In this document: positions 1 to 6,765 of the stretch, piece by piece | How the letters are laid out: every line of letters begins with the position of its first letter | How positions within the stretch are numbered: the stretch's first letter is position 1 | Assembly: GCF_040676675.1 (NCBI RefSeq) | Contig: NZ_JBFAPK010000064.1 | Coordinates: 1-29,153, forward strand | Direction: 5' to 3' | DNA: 29,153 nt | From: JBFAPK01 sp040676675 | GTDB lineage: Bacteria; Actinomycetota; Actinomycetes; Mycobacteriales; Micromonosporaceae | Notes under the pieces: generated by a model | Seen by the model: only the letters and a program-made list of their open reading frames with translations | What the model was told of the DNA's origin: nothing | Databases searched by the model: none | Position numbers and translations under genes: made by a program

Positions 1-116
1 CGACTCCGCGGATCCTGCGCCAACAGCGCATCGAGGATGCCATCACTGATCTGGTCCGCAATCTTGTCCGGGTGACCCTCCGTGACCGACTCGGAGGTGA
101 AGAGGCGACGTGCCAC
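1..116 (-). CDS. metK: S-adenosylmethionine synthetase, N-terminal part (runs off the window)
   Basis: The enzyme makes S-adenosylmethionine from methionine and ATP in the cytoplasm. Reading minus from a GTG at 116 gives 38 codons that begin ARRLFTSESVTEGHPDKIAD after the start and continue with QISDGILDALLAQDP. This is the highly conserved MetK N-terminus, including the GHPDK motif of the ATP/methionine site. AAGGACA about eight bases upstream is a suitable ribosome-binding site. The rest of the gene lies left of base 1. Codons such as ATT, AGT, GAT and TTG make it less GC3-extreme than its neighbours, as expected of an old core gene. No SAM riboswitch fold was recognised in the short leader. 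Confidence 0.93.
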   Translation of the reverse strand, partial: MARRLFTSESVTEGHPDKIADQISDGILDALLAQDPRS

Positions 117-214
117 GGGCTCTGTCCTTTCGAGGTGCCAAAATGTGGCCCCTAGCATGACATCCGGCGCTCGCGGCCGGCTCGATGCGCCGCCCGTCGG
201 CGACATCGCGCCGC

Positions 215-297
215 GTCGCGGGCCCGGGCCGGCCGGTCGCGTCGCGGAGACTTCCGGTCGGGCGGGTCGCGGGCCCGCCGGCCGATCGCGTCGCGGA
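215..297. repeat. Imperfect direct repeat, two copies of about 33 bp
   Basis: Copy one (215-248) and copy two (266-297) both begin GTCGCGGGCCCG and end TCGCGTCGCGGA. They differ by a 2-bp indel and a substitution. They lie in the 190-bp gap between the metK start and the end of the exchanger gene. No gene is visible in this gap. Confidence 0.7.
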
Positions 298-305
298 TCC
301 GTTGG

Positions 306-1349
306 TCAGGTCGCCAGGACCACGGTCATCACCGCGTAGCTGGCGAAGAGGAGCACCCCCTCGAAGCCGAGCCGCCCCCAGCCGCCGGCCTGGCGGACGA
401 GGAGACCGCCGAGCAGCACGGCCGTCATGAACAGGCCGGTGGCGGTGATGAACAGGTCCTCGTTGCCGGCGGCGTGGTAGATGGAGCCCTTGCGGTAGGC
501 GATGTCGCCGACGACCAGCGTGATCACGTCGAGGATGTTCCCGCCCAGGACGGCGGCGACGGCGAGGGTGACCGCGCCCCGGCGTACCGCGGCGATGGCG
601 GTGACGGTCTCGGGCAGCCCGTTCACCACGCCGAGCAGGACACCGCCGGTGAACCCGGCGCTGAGGCCGGTCACCTCGACCACGCTCTCGGCGGCCAGCG
701 AGACCGCCCAGCCGCTGACCGCCACGCCCCCGCCGACCAGCACGAACTGCCCCCAGAGCCAGGCCAGCCCGTGCCGGTCGAGGGCGCCGTGGTCGTCGGG
801 CAGGTCGGGCCGGGTCTCGGTGGTACCGACGGCCTGCCACATCGGCCGGGTCCCGGCGGTACGGATCAGGTGCAGGCCGCCGAGGTAGCAGGCGACGATC
901 ACCACCGAGACCGGGTGCACCCCGCCGACGGTGACGTTCGGGCTGTAGCTGCCGAGCAGCGCGAGCGCCAGCAGCGCGATCAGCAGGCTGCCGAAGAGCA
1001 GGTTCGACAGCGACGCGGCGGCGTGTTCGAGGTTGACGCGCCGGTAGAAGGCGTCGGCGAGCGCGACGGCGGTGGTCTGGGCGGCGATGCCGCCGACCGC
1101 GTTGCTGTAGCCGAGGTCCGGGTGCCCGTTCGCGGCGGTGACCGCGGTCATCACGATGCCGGAGAGCCCGGTGGCGACGCCGAAGAAGACCACCCCGAAG
1201 ACCGCCTCACCCCATCGGGTACGGTCCGCCAGCGCGTCCCCGAGCGCGACGAGGCGGATGCTGCCGAGGATGGTGATCAGCCCGGCGGCGGCGAAGACGC
1301 CGACGCTGGGGCCGATCGGCCACGGCACCGTGGGGAGGAAACCGAACAT
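306..1349 (-). CDS. CaCA-family sodium/calcium (cation) exchanger-like membrane protein
   Basis: A 347-residue polytopic membrane protein with about ten hydrophobic segments in two halves, the layout of Ca2+/cation antiporters. The second half carries an alpha-repeat-like stretch (GVVNGLPETVTAI) retaining the acidic residue. The equivalent first-half stretch reads GVATGLSGIVMTAV, where exchangers normally have TSLPE, so the first acidic ligand is missing. The start is the ATG at 1349, just after an AGGAAACC-poor leader; the minus frame stays open far upstream but that extension is arginine-rich shadow of other genes. Ion specificity cannot be read from sequence. It would move Ca2+, Na+ or H+ across the cytoplasmic membrane (family inference). 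It stands alone between metK and a divergent methyltransferase. Confidence 0.82.
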   Translation of the reverse strand: MFGFLPTVPWPIGPSVGVFAAAGLITILGSIRLVALGDALADRTRWGEAVFGVVFFGVATGLSGIVMTAVTAANGHPDLGYSNAVGGIAAQTTAVALADAFYRRVNLEHAAASLSNLLFGSLLIALLALALLGSYSPNVTVGGVHPVSVVIVACYLGGLHLIRTAGTRPMWQAVGTTETRPDLPDDHGALDRHGLAWLWGQFVLVGGGVAVSGWAVSLAAESVVEVTGLSAGFTGGVLLGVVNGLPETVTAIAAVRRGAVTLAVAAVLGGNILDVITLVVGDIAYRKGSIYHAAGNEDLFITATGLFMTAVLLGGLLVRQAGGWGRLGFEGVLLFASYAVMTVVLAT

Positions 1350-1462
1350 CCGGCGCGGGTTCCCGCTTTGTGGCGGTTGATGCCAGCGATCCGTGCCCTT
1401 CCCCGCCCGGCCGGGACGAGAACGGGACAGAGGGTGGACCGGGAGGGATCCACTATGGCTGG

Positions 1463-2320
1463 ATGAGACCCATGACCGACGGGTTCGACGACGCCACGCG
1501 CCGGATGATGACCGCCATCGAGGCGAACTGGAACGCCCGCACCCCGATCCACGTGGCCAGCCGCTTCTACGACGTGGGCGGCAAGGACCCGGAGAGCTGG
1601 TTCGCCGGGTACGAGTGGGCCGACCTGGGCGAACTCGCCGGGCGGGACGTGCTGCACCTGCAGTGCCACCTCGGTACCGAGACCGCGGCCTTCGCCCGGC
1701 GCGGCGCCCGTACCGTCGGACTGGACCTCTCGGGCGCCGCGGTCGCCGCGGCCCGGCGGATCGCCGGCGAGGCCGGCCTGGAGATCGAGTACGTCCGGGC
1801 GAACGTCTACGACGCCGCCGAGGCCCTGGCGGGGCGGCGGTTCGACGTGGTCTACACCGGCAAGGGGGCGCTCTGCTACCTGCCGGACCTGGACCGCTGG
1901 GCCGAGGTCGTCGCCGGCCTGCTCCGCCCGGGCGGTCGGGTGTACGTGGTCGAGTTCCACCCGGTGCTCTACTCCCTCGGTTTGGTGCCCCGCGCCGAGG
2001 GCGAGGACGCCCTGGTGCTGCGGCACGACTACCTCGCCGGGCGGGGACCGATCGAGATCGACGCGACGCGGACGTACACGGACGGGCCGGCGCTGCCCGA
2101 GGCCACCACCAGCTACGAGTGGGCGCACGGGCTCGGCGAGGTGGTGACGGCGCTGGTCCGGGCCGGGATCCGGATCGAACGCCTGCGCGAGAGCGACGAG
2201 CTGCCCTGGCCCCGGTGGCCGGGGATGGAGCAGGTCGCGCCGGGCTGGTGGCGGCTGCCCGGCGACGCCCCGCGGACCCCGCTGTTCTACGCGCTGCTGG
2301 GCACCCGTACCGAGCGGTGA
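1463..2320 (+). CDS. Class I SAM-dependent methyltransferase
   Basis: A 285-residue Rossmann-fold methyltransferase. Motif I is VLHLQCHLGTETAAFARRG followed by VGLDLSGAAVAAAR, whose Asp would bind the SAM ribose. Motif post-II/IV is FDVVYTGKGALCYLPD, and LLRPGGRVYVVEFHP follows as the post-motif strand. The HLQCHLGT variant of motif I is typical of a widespread actinobacterial subgroup with unknown substrates. ATG 1463 was chosen because GGAGGG/AGGGATCC at 1442-1451 is at acceptable distance; ATG 1472 (MTDGFDD) is equally possible. The gene converges on the serine hydrolase with only three bases between stops and no hairpin there. Confidence 0.85.
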   Translation: MRPMTDGFDDATRRMMTAIEANWNARTPIHVASRFYDVGGKDPESWFAGYEWADLGELAGRDVLHLQCHLGTETAAFARRGARTVGLDLSGAAVAAARRIAGEAGLEIEYVRANVYDAAEALAGRRFDVVYTGKGALCYLPDLDRWAEVVAGLLRPGGRVYVVEFHPVLYSLGLVPRAEGEDALVLRHDYLAGRGPIEIDATRTYTDGPALPEATTSYEWAHGLGEVVTALVRAGIRIERLRESDELPWPRWPGMEQVAPGWWRLPGDAPRTPLFYALLGTRTER

Positions 2321-2323
2321 GGC

Positions 2324-3241
2324 TCAGGGCACGGTCACCGGCGGTACCGCGCGCAGCTGGTTCAGCGTGTACTTGGCCACCTTCTCGACCATCTGTACGC
2401 CCGCCGCCTGCGTCTTGTGGTGGTCGGAGAGCACGGCGACGAGCCAGTCGTGCCCGGGCTCGACGAGCCGGCCGATGCTGTTGACCTCCCACCGCCCGGC
2501 GTCCGCGTCGATGGGGACCCAGCCGTTCTTGACGTAGCGCTCGGTGGTCTGCGGCCCGGCGGCGGCCGTGATCCCCCAGTCCTGTTCCTCGACGACCTCG
2601 CTCATCAGGTCGAAGATCAGCTCGCGGTTCTGCGCGGTGAGCGGGCCGTCCTCGGCGGTGATCGCGGTGAGCAGCCGGATCTGGTCGCTCGCGGTGGTGG
2701 TGCTCATCCCCCAGTGCACGCTGGGCTTCGTCTCCCGCAACCCGAAGGTACGGTTCGCCGTGTTGAGCCCGTCCACCCCACCGGCCGTACCGAAGAGCGC
2801 GGTGGCCGAGTCGTTGTCGCTGATCGTGATCATCTTGCGGGCGCGCTGCCGGTCGGCGGAGCTGATCGAGCGCCTGCGCTGCTGGGCGCGGAGCAGCACC
2901 GCGGCCAGGATGTCGACCTTGACGATGCTCGCGGTGGCGAAGCGACGGGTACCGACGGCCAGTTCGAGATCGGTCAGCCGGTCCTGCACCGCCACCGTGA
3001 TCCGGCCGCCGGTCTCGGTGAGGTAGGCCGCCACCCGCGAGCGGGCCGCCCCGAGGTAGTCCGGGGTCGGGCTCGGCGTCGGGGTACGCGGCGCCGGGGT
3101 GGTGGCGTCCGTGCGCGGCACCGACTCGCCGTCCGCCTCGGTCCAGCGCCAGAGCACGCCGCCCCCGGCCACGCCGGCACCGGCCAGCGCGAGCGCCACC
3201 GACCCGAGCACCCGCCGGCGCCGCACGCCCGGGCCCGTCAC
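2324..3241 (-). CDS. Membrane-anchored class A-like serine hydrolase (BlaB-like?)
   Basis: The protein has 305 residues from the GTG at 3241. An RRRR cluster (7-10) and a hydrophobic segment (about 12-30) look like a signal anchor, followed by a Pro/Thr linker (45-60). The penicillin-recognising fold is shown by SIVK (Ser105, Lys108), SDN (141-143) and KNG (238-240) in place of KTG. The ExxLN glutamate needed for beta-lactam deacylation in class A enzymes is absent, so true beta-lactamase activity is unlikely. It is downstream of and co-directional with a LysR gene whose divergent neighbour is a real class A beta-lactamase. That is the order of BlaB, BlaA and BlaL in Streptomyces cacaoi, where BlaB is a membrane-bound regulatory protein. 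Start is uncertain: see the leader frame at 3238-3366. A general D-Ala-D-Ala-interacting hydrolase is the alternative. Confidence 0.82.
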   Translation of the reverse strand: MTGPGVRRRRVLGSVALALAGAGVAGGGVLWRWTEADGESVPRTDATTPAPRTPTPSPTPDYLGAARSRVAAYLTETGGRITVAVQDRLTDLELAVGTRRFATASIVKVDILAAVLLRAQQRRRSISSADRQRARKMITISDNDSATALFGTAGGVDGLNTANRTFGLRETKPSVHWGMSTTTASDQIRLLTAITAEDGPLTAQNRELIFDLMSEVVEEQDWGITAAAGPQTTERYVKNGWVPIDADAGRWEVNSIGRLVEPGHDWLVAVLSDHHKTQAAGVQMVEKVAKYTLNQLRAVPPVTVP

Positions 3242-3366
3242 CGGGACCGGTCCGTCCGCGCCGGACCCGCGGGCCGGCCGGCGGCGTGCCGGTCCGTACC
3301 GGCGGTGTGCCCGCCCATGCCGGCGCCACCCGGCCGCAGGCCGGTGCCCCAGATCGCAGCATCCAT
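3238..3366 (-). CDS. 42-residue leader frame overlapping the hydrolase start
   Basis: An ATG at 3366 is preceded by a strong ribosome-binding site (AGGGGGAG, five to six bases upstream) and opens a 42-codon frame with very high GC3. It begins MDAAIWGTGLRPGG and ends TDRSR. Its TGA (3240-3238) overlaps the GTG start of the serine hydrolase as GTGA. The hydrolase GTG has no convincing site of its own, so it could be translated by coupling to this leader. Alternatively a one-base indel in the organism or the assembly has split a single gene that began at 3366. Which is true cannot be decided from this sequence. Confidence 0.45.
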   Translation of the reverse strand: MDAAIWGTGLRPGGAGMGGHTAGTDRHAAGRPAGPARTDRSR

Positions 3367-3620
3367 CGAACTCCCCCTCGCACACGTGCGCGCCGCGGCG
3401 GCGGCATCCGCCACACATACGTGTTCAACGGGGCGACGGGTTGCATGGCAATGTCGATCTCGGTACGAACATCTTCCCAGGTCGGGGCCGTCGGCCGGCG
3501 CGTCGCGAGGTCGCGGACGAGGCGGCGTACCGCGATCGGCGTCGACGCCGGGCCGGTGCGGACCGGCGGTGACCTCGGCGGGGGTTTCCGCGCGGAGAGT
3601 GCGTCCGCCCCCGTCGTCGC

Positions 3621-4706
3621 TCACCGGAGGGCTCGGTCATCCGGGGCGACGGTGGCCGGATCCCGGAACCTGCCCGGGCCGGTCGAGCCGGCCGGGGTGA
3701 TCGCGCGGGTCGGGTCGGCCGGGGTGGTCGGGCCCGTCGGGGTGGTCGGGCCCGTCGGGGTGGTCGCGCCCGCCGGGGTGGTCGCGCCCGCCGGGGTGGT
3801 CGCGCCTGTTGCCCCGAGGCAGCGGGCGATGGCCGCGCCGAGCGGGGTCCGGAGCCGGTGCCCGTCCTCGCGTGCCCCGGCGACGAGGTCGTAGCCGCGG
3901 GCGAGGTCCAGCTCACCGACCGGGCACCAGTACAGGTCCAGTTCGTCGGCCTGGTCCCGGGAGCAGAGCAGGAGGTCGGTCGAGCCGAGCACCTCGGCCG
4001 CCGCGCCGACGAGCGAGGCCGAGACCGCCACCTGGGCGGGTAGCAGCCCGACGGCGGCGCCCAACCGGGTCACCCGGTCGCGTACGTGCGGCACGTCGTC
4101 CTCGGGCTGGACCCAGATCCGGCGGCGCCGCTCCCGCGTCCCGCCGCGCCCGGCCCGCAGGGTCTCCACGTAGAGCGCCCCACCCCGCTCGTCGGCACCG
4201 TCGCCGTCGCCGAGAGCCTCCCGGGCGCCGGCGGCGAGACCGAGGGGCACCCGCCAGCCGGCGGTCTCCGGCGGTACGGCCACCAGGGCGGCGCGCACCT
4301 CCAGGGTGCGGACGAGTTCGCCGCGCTCGTGCGGCCCGGCCGGGTGCGGATCGAGGTTCAGGTCGTGCCGGCGCGCCTCGACCACCAGCCGGGCCAGCCG
4401 CGGCGGGGCGCAGACCGCCGGTACCGCCAGCCGGAGGGGGCGCAGCCGGGCGCGCTCGGCGTCGTGCTCCAGCGCCTCGGCGAGGTCGACCAGGCGTCTC
4501 GCCGCCGGCAGCAGTTCCCGGCCGAACGGCGTGAGCGTGACGTTGCGGGACGACCGGTCGAGCAGGCGGGCACCGAGGTGCTCCTCCAGCGCCGCGATGC
4601 GCCGGCTGGCGACGGACTGCGGGATGCGCGCGGCGGCGGCGCCGAGCGTGAAGCTGCCGTACCCGCTCACCGCGACGAACGCCTTGTAGGCCCCGAGCAC
4701 GTCCAC
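3621..4706 (-). CDS. LysR-type transcriptional regulator (BlaA-like)
   Basis: The protein has 361 residues from GTG 4706. The N-terminal winged helix (about 1-60) reads LGAYKAFVAVSGYGSFTLG, then SVASRRIAALEEHLGARLLD, the LysR recognition-helix signature. A substrate-binding domain follows (about 80-295). The last 60 or so residues are a low-complexity Thr/Pro/Gly tail built from 18-bp repeats, not normal for the family. It is divergent from the beta-lactamase at 4865, with a T-N11-A palindrome (4720-4734) right upstream of its own start. It therefore probably controls both itself and the beta-lactamase, as BlaA or AmpR do (inference). No ribosome-binding site is visible before the GTG, so start choice rests on alignment of the helix-turn-helix to other LysR proteins. 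Confidence 0.88.
   Translation of the reverse strand: MDVLGAYKAFVAVSGYGSFTLGAAAARIPQSVASRRIAALEEHLGARLLDRSSRNVTLTPFGRELLPAARRLVDLAEALEHDAERARLRPLRLAVPAVCAPPRLARLVVEARRHDLNLDPHPAGPHERGELVRTLEVRAALVAVPPETAGWRVPLGLAAGAREALGDGDGADERGGALYVETLRAGRGGTRERRRRIWVQPEDDVPHVRDRVTRLGAAVGLLPAQVAVSASLVGAAAEVLGSTDLLLCSRDQADELDLYWCPVGELDLARGYDLVAGAREDGHRLRTPLGAAIARCLGATGATTPAGATTPAGATTPTGPTTPTGPTTPADPTRAITPAGSTGPGRFRDPATVAPDDRALR
3721..3810. repeat. 18-bp minisatellite, five units, in the LysR tail
   Basis: Five head-to-tail 18-bp units start at 3721, 3739, 3757, 3775 and 3793, each beginning GGGGTGGTCG. Units one and two are identical and three and four are identical. On the minus strand they encode the hexapeptide series ATTPAG, ATTPAG, ATTPTG, PTTPTG, PTTPAD. 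Length is a multiple of three, so copy-number change keeps the frame. Confidence 0.95.
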
Positions 4707-4719
4707 GACGCGCGAGTCT

Positions 4720-4734
4720 ATGCCGGATCGGCAT
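4720..4734. promoter_or_regulatory. LysR-box palindrome between regulator and beta-lactamase
   Basis: ATGCCG-GAT-CGGCAT is a perfect inverted repeat with 6-bp arms and a 3-bp centre. It contains exactly T-N11-A (T4721 to A4733), the core of LysR binding sites. It lies 13 bp from the LysR start codon and 130 bp from the beta-lactamase start, the expected place for an operator serving both genes. Confidence 0.7.
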
Positions 4735-4864
4735 GGATCCGCGCGTTTCCGTCTTGGACCGCATGGGTGTGCCGCTGGCAGGCTCCTCGACACGACCTCG
4801 TCGGCACGGTCGGCCCCGGCGGCGTCGGGGGCGGCCGACCGACCCTCCGGAGGGAAGACACACG

Positions 4865-5809
4865 ATGACCACCAGGTACCCCTGGCGTTCCGTCGGCGCG
4901 CTGGCCGCCGCGCTTGCCTGCCTCTCGGCCTGTTCGAGCACCGCCGCGCCCCCGCCGGCGCGAACGCCCGCGCCGGGAACGGGCAGCGCCAGCGCCTCGA
5001 CCTCGGCCGCGCCACCGGCCCCCGACCCGGAGCTGGATCAGGCGTTCGCCGGGCTGGAGACGCGGTTCGACGCGCGGCTCGGCGTCTACGCGCTGGACAC
5101 GGGCTCCGGCCGGACGGTCACGTACCACGCCGACGAGCGGTTCGCGTACGCGTCCACGCACAAGGTGCTCTCGGCCAGCGCCATGCTGGCCCAGACGTCG
5201 ACCGCAGAGCTGGACCAGGTCGTGCGCTACCGCAAGGCGGACCTGGTCGACCACTCGCCGGTGACCGAGCGGCACGTGGACCAGGGCATGACGCTGCGCG
5301 CGATCGGCGAGGCGGCGATCACCATGAGCGACAACACGGCGGCGAACCTGCTGTTCCGCCGGATCGGCGGACCGGACGGCCTGGAGCGGACGCTGCGCGC
5401 CCTCGGCGACCAGGTCACCGACCCGGCGCGGACGGAGACCGAGCTCAACGAGGCCGCCCCGGGCGACGTACGGGACACCACGACGCCCCGCGCGTTGGCG
5501 ACCGACCTGCGCGCGTACGCCCTCGGCAGCGCCCTCTCGGAGGAGGACCGCGGGGTGCTGGTCGACTGGCTGCGTCGCAACACCACCGGCGGCAAGCTGA
5601 TCCGGGCCGGTGTTCCGGCCGGCTGGACGGTCGGTGACAAGACCGGCTCCGGCGGGTACGGCACCCGCAACGACATCGCGGTGGTGTGGCCGCCCGAGGG
5701 GGCGCCGATCGTGCTGGCGATCATGTCCCGCCGCGACGAGAAGGACGCCACGTACGACGACGCGTTGATCGCGGAGGCGGCGAGAACCGCCACGACGGCG
5801 CTGCGCTGA
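4865..5809 (+). CDS. bla: Class A beta-lactamase, predicted lipoprotein
   Basis: A 314-residue serine beta-lactamase that would hydrolyse penicillins/cephalosporins outside the membrane. A signal peptide ends in the lipobox LSAC with Cys23, followed by an Ala/Pro/Ser linker to about residue 53. The catalytic set is complete: S97-T-H-K100 (Ser70/Lys73), SDN 155-157 (Ser130), E191 in ETELN (Glu166 and Asn170) and KTG 259-261. Length matches class A. The frame is open upstream to an ATG inside the operator, but ATG 4865 has GGAGGG at good spacing and begins a proper signal peptide. It is divergent from the LysR gene and presumably induced through the palindrome at 4720. Lipid anchoring would keep it on the outer face of the cell membrane. 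Confidence 0.95.
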   Translation: MTTRYPWRSVGALAAALACLSACSSTAAPPPARTPAPGTGSASASTSAAPPAPDPELDQAFAGLETRFDARLGVYALDTGSGRTVTYHADERFAYASTHKVLSASAMLAQTSTAELDQVVRYRKADLVDHSPVTERHVDQGMTLRAIGEAAITMSDNTAANLLFRRIGGPDGLERTLRALGDQVTDPARTETELNEAAPGDVRDTTTPRALATDLRAYALGSALSEEDRGVLVDWLRRNTTGGKLIRAGVPAGWTVGDKTGSGGYGTRNDIAVVWPPEGAPIVLAIMSRRDEKDATYDDALIAEAARTATTALR

Positions 5810-5871
5810 CGATCCGGCCCCGCGTGGACCGCCCGGCGCCGCGTCGAGCACTCCCGGCGGCGCGGCGGCGG

Positions 5872-5877
5872 TAACAT
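5872..5877 (+). promoter_or_regulatory. -10 element for leaderless transcript
   Basis: TAACAT ends six bases before the GTG at 5884. There is no Shine-Dalgarno sequence, so the transcript probably starts at or next to the start codon. Confidence 0.5.
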
Positions 5878-5883
5878 CCCGCC

Positions 5884-6720
5884 GTGCCGATCGGGACGTG
5901 GGAGTGGGACGAGACGCTGTACGCGGGCAGCGCACCGCACTACAGCGTCGGACGAATGCCGTACCCGCCCGAGCTGGCCGAGGCGATCCGCGCCGAGGTG
6001 GGGTTGGACGGCACGGGGCGCCTGCTGGACGTCGGCTGTGGACCCGGCTCGCTGACGCTGCTGCTCGCGCCGCTGTTCGCGGCGGCGGTGGGGGTCGACG
6101 CCGACGGCGACATGCTCGCCGAGGCCCGCCGCCGGGCGGCCGACCGGGGAATCGGCAACGTCGAGTGGCGCCGGCTGCGCGGCGAGGAGTTGCCGGCCGG
6201 CCTCGGCACGTTCCGGGCGGTCACGTTCGCCCAGTCGTTCCACTGGATGGACCGCCCCCTGGTCGCGCGGCGCGTACGCGACATGCTGGCCGACGGCGGC
6301 GTCTGGCTGCACGTGCACGCCAGCACGCACGAGGGCGTCTCCGGCGGCGAGCCGCTGCCGCATCCGTCCCCGCCGTGGGATCGCGTCAACGGCCTCGTCG
6401 CGGCCCATCTTGGACCGGTGCGGCGGGCCGGGCAGGGGTACCTGCCGACCGGTATCCCGTCCGGCGAGAACGAGATCATGCGTGGGGCCGGCTACCTCGG
6501 ACCGACCCGGTTCGAGGTCGAGGGCGGACAGGTGGTGGAACGGAGCCTGGACGAGATCGTCGCCGCCGTCTTCTCGCTCTCCAGCTCGGCGCCGCACCTC
6601 TTCGGCGACCGGTTGCCCGACTTCGAGGCGGAGCTGCGGGACCTGCTGCTGGACGCGTCGCCGACCGGCCGCTTCGCCGAGCGGAGACGGGCCGTCGCCG
6701 TCGACCTCTGGCGCCCCTGA
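5884..6720 (+). CDS. Class I SAM-dependent methyltransferase
   Basis: A 278-residue protein with Rossmann motif I LLDVGCGPGSLTLLL (about residues 47-61), then VGVDADGDMLAEAR with the ribose-binding Asp. The segment FRAVTFAQSFHWMDRPLVARRV and the following DGGVWL fit the Ubie/Methyltransf_11 layout, in which AQSFHWMD is a common signature. The substrate is unknown; this subgroup often acts on small molecules. The N-terminus (PIGTWEWDETLYAGSAPHY) fits homologues, supporting the GTG start at 5884. It stands alone after the beta-lactamase and converges on the GNAT gene. Confidence 0.85.
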   Translation: MPIGTWEWDETLYAGSAPHYSVGRMPYPPELAEAIRAEVGLDGTGRLLDVGCGPGSLTLLLAPLFAAAVGVDADGDMLAEARRRAADRGIGNVEWRRLRGEELPAGLGTFRAVTFAQSFHWMDRPLVARRVRDMLADGGVWLHVHASTHEGVSGGEPLPHPSPPWDRVNGLVAAHLGPVRRAGQGYLPTGIPSGENEIMRGAGYLGPTRFEVEGGQVVERSLDEIVAAVFSLSSSAPHLFGDRLPDFEAELRDLLLDASPTGRFAERRRAVAVDLWRP

Positions 6721-6765
6721 GGGCACCGGGCGAGCCTCGGCGGCGCGACCGTCTCCGCCGTCGGC

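Noticed and set aside
117..305. A SAM riboswitch before metK
   Set aside because: The leader is only a few dozen bases and no SAM-I, II or IV fold can be drawn; the GC repeats do not fit one.
306..3446. A 1046-codon open minus frame covering the exchanger, methyltransferase and hydrolase region
   Set aside because: Only its last third (from ATG 1349) is a membrane protein; the rest is antisense or out-of-frame shadow of the methyltransferase and hydrolase.
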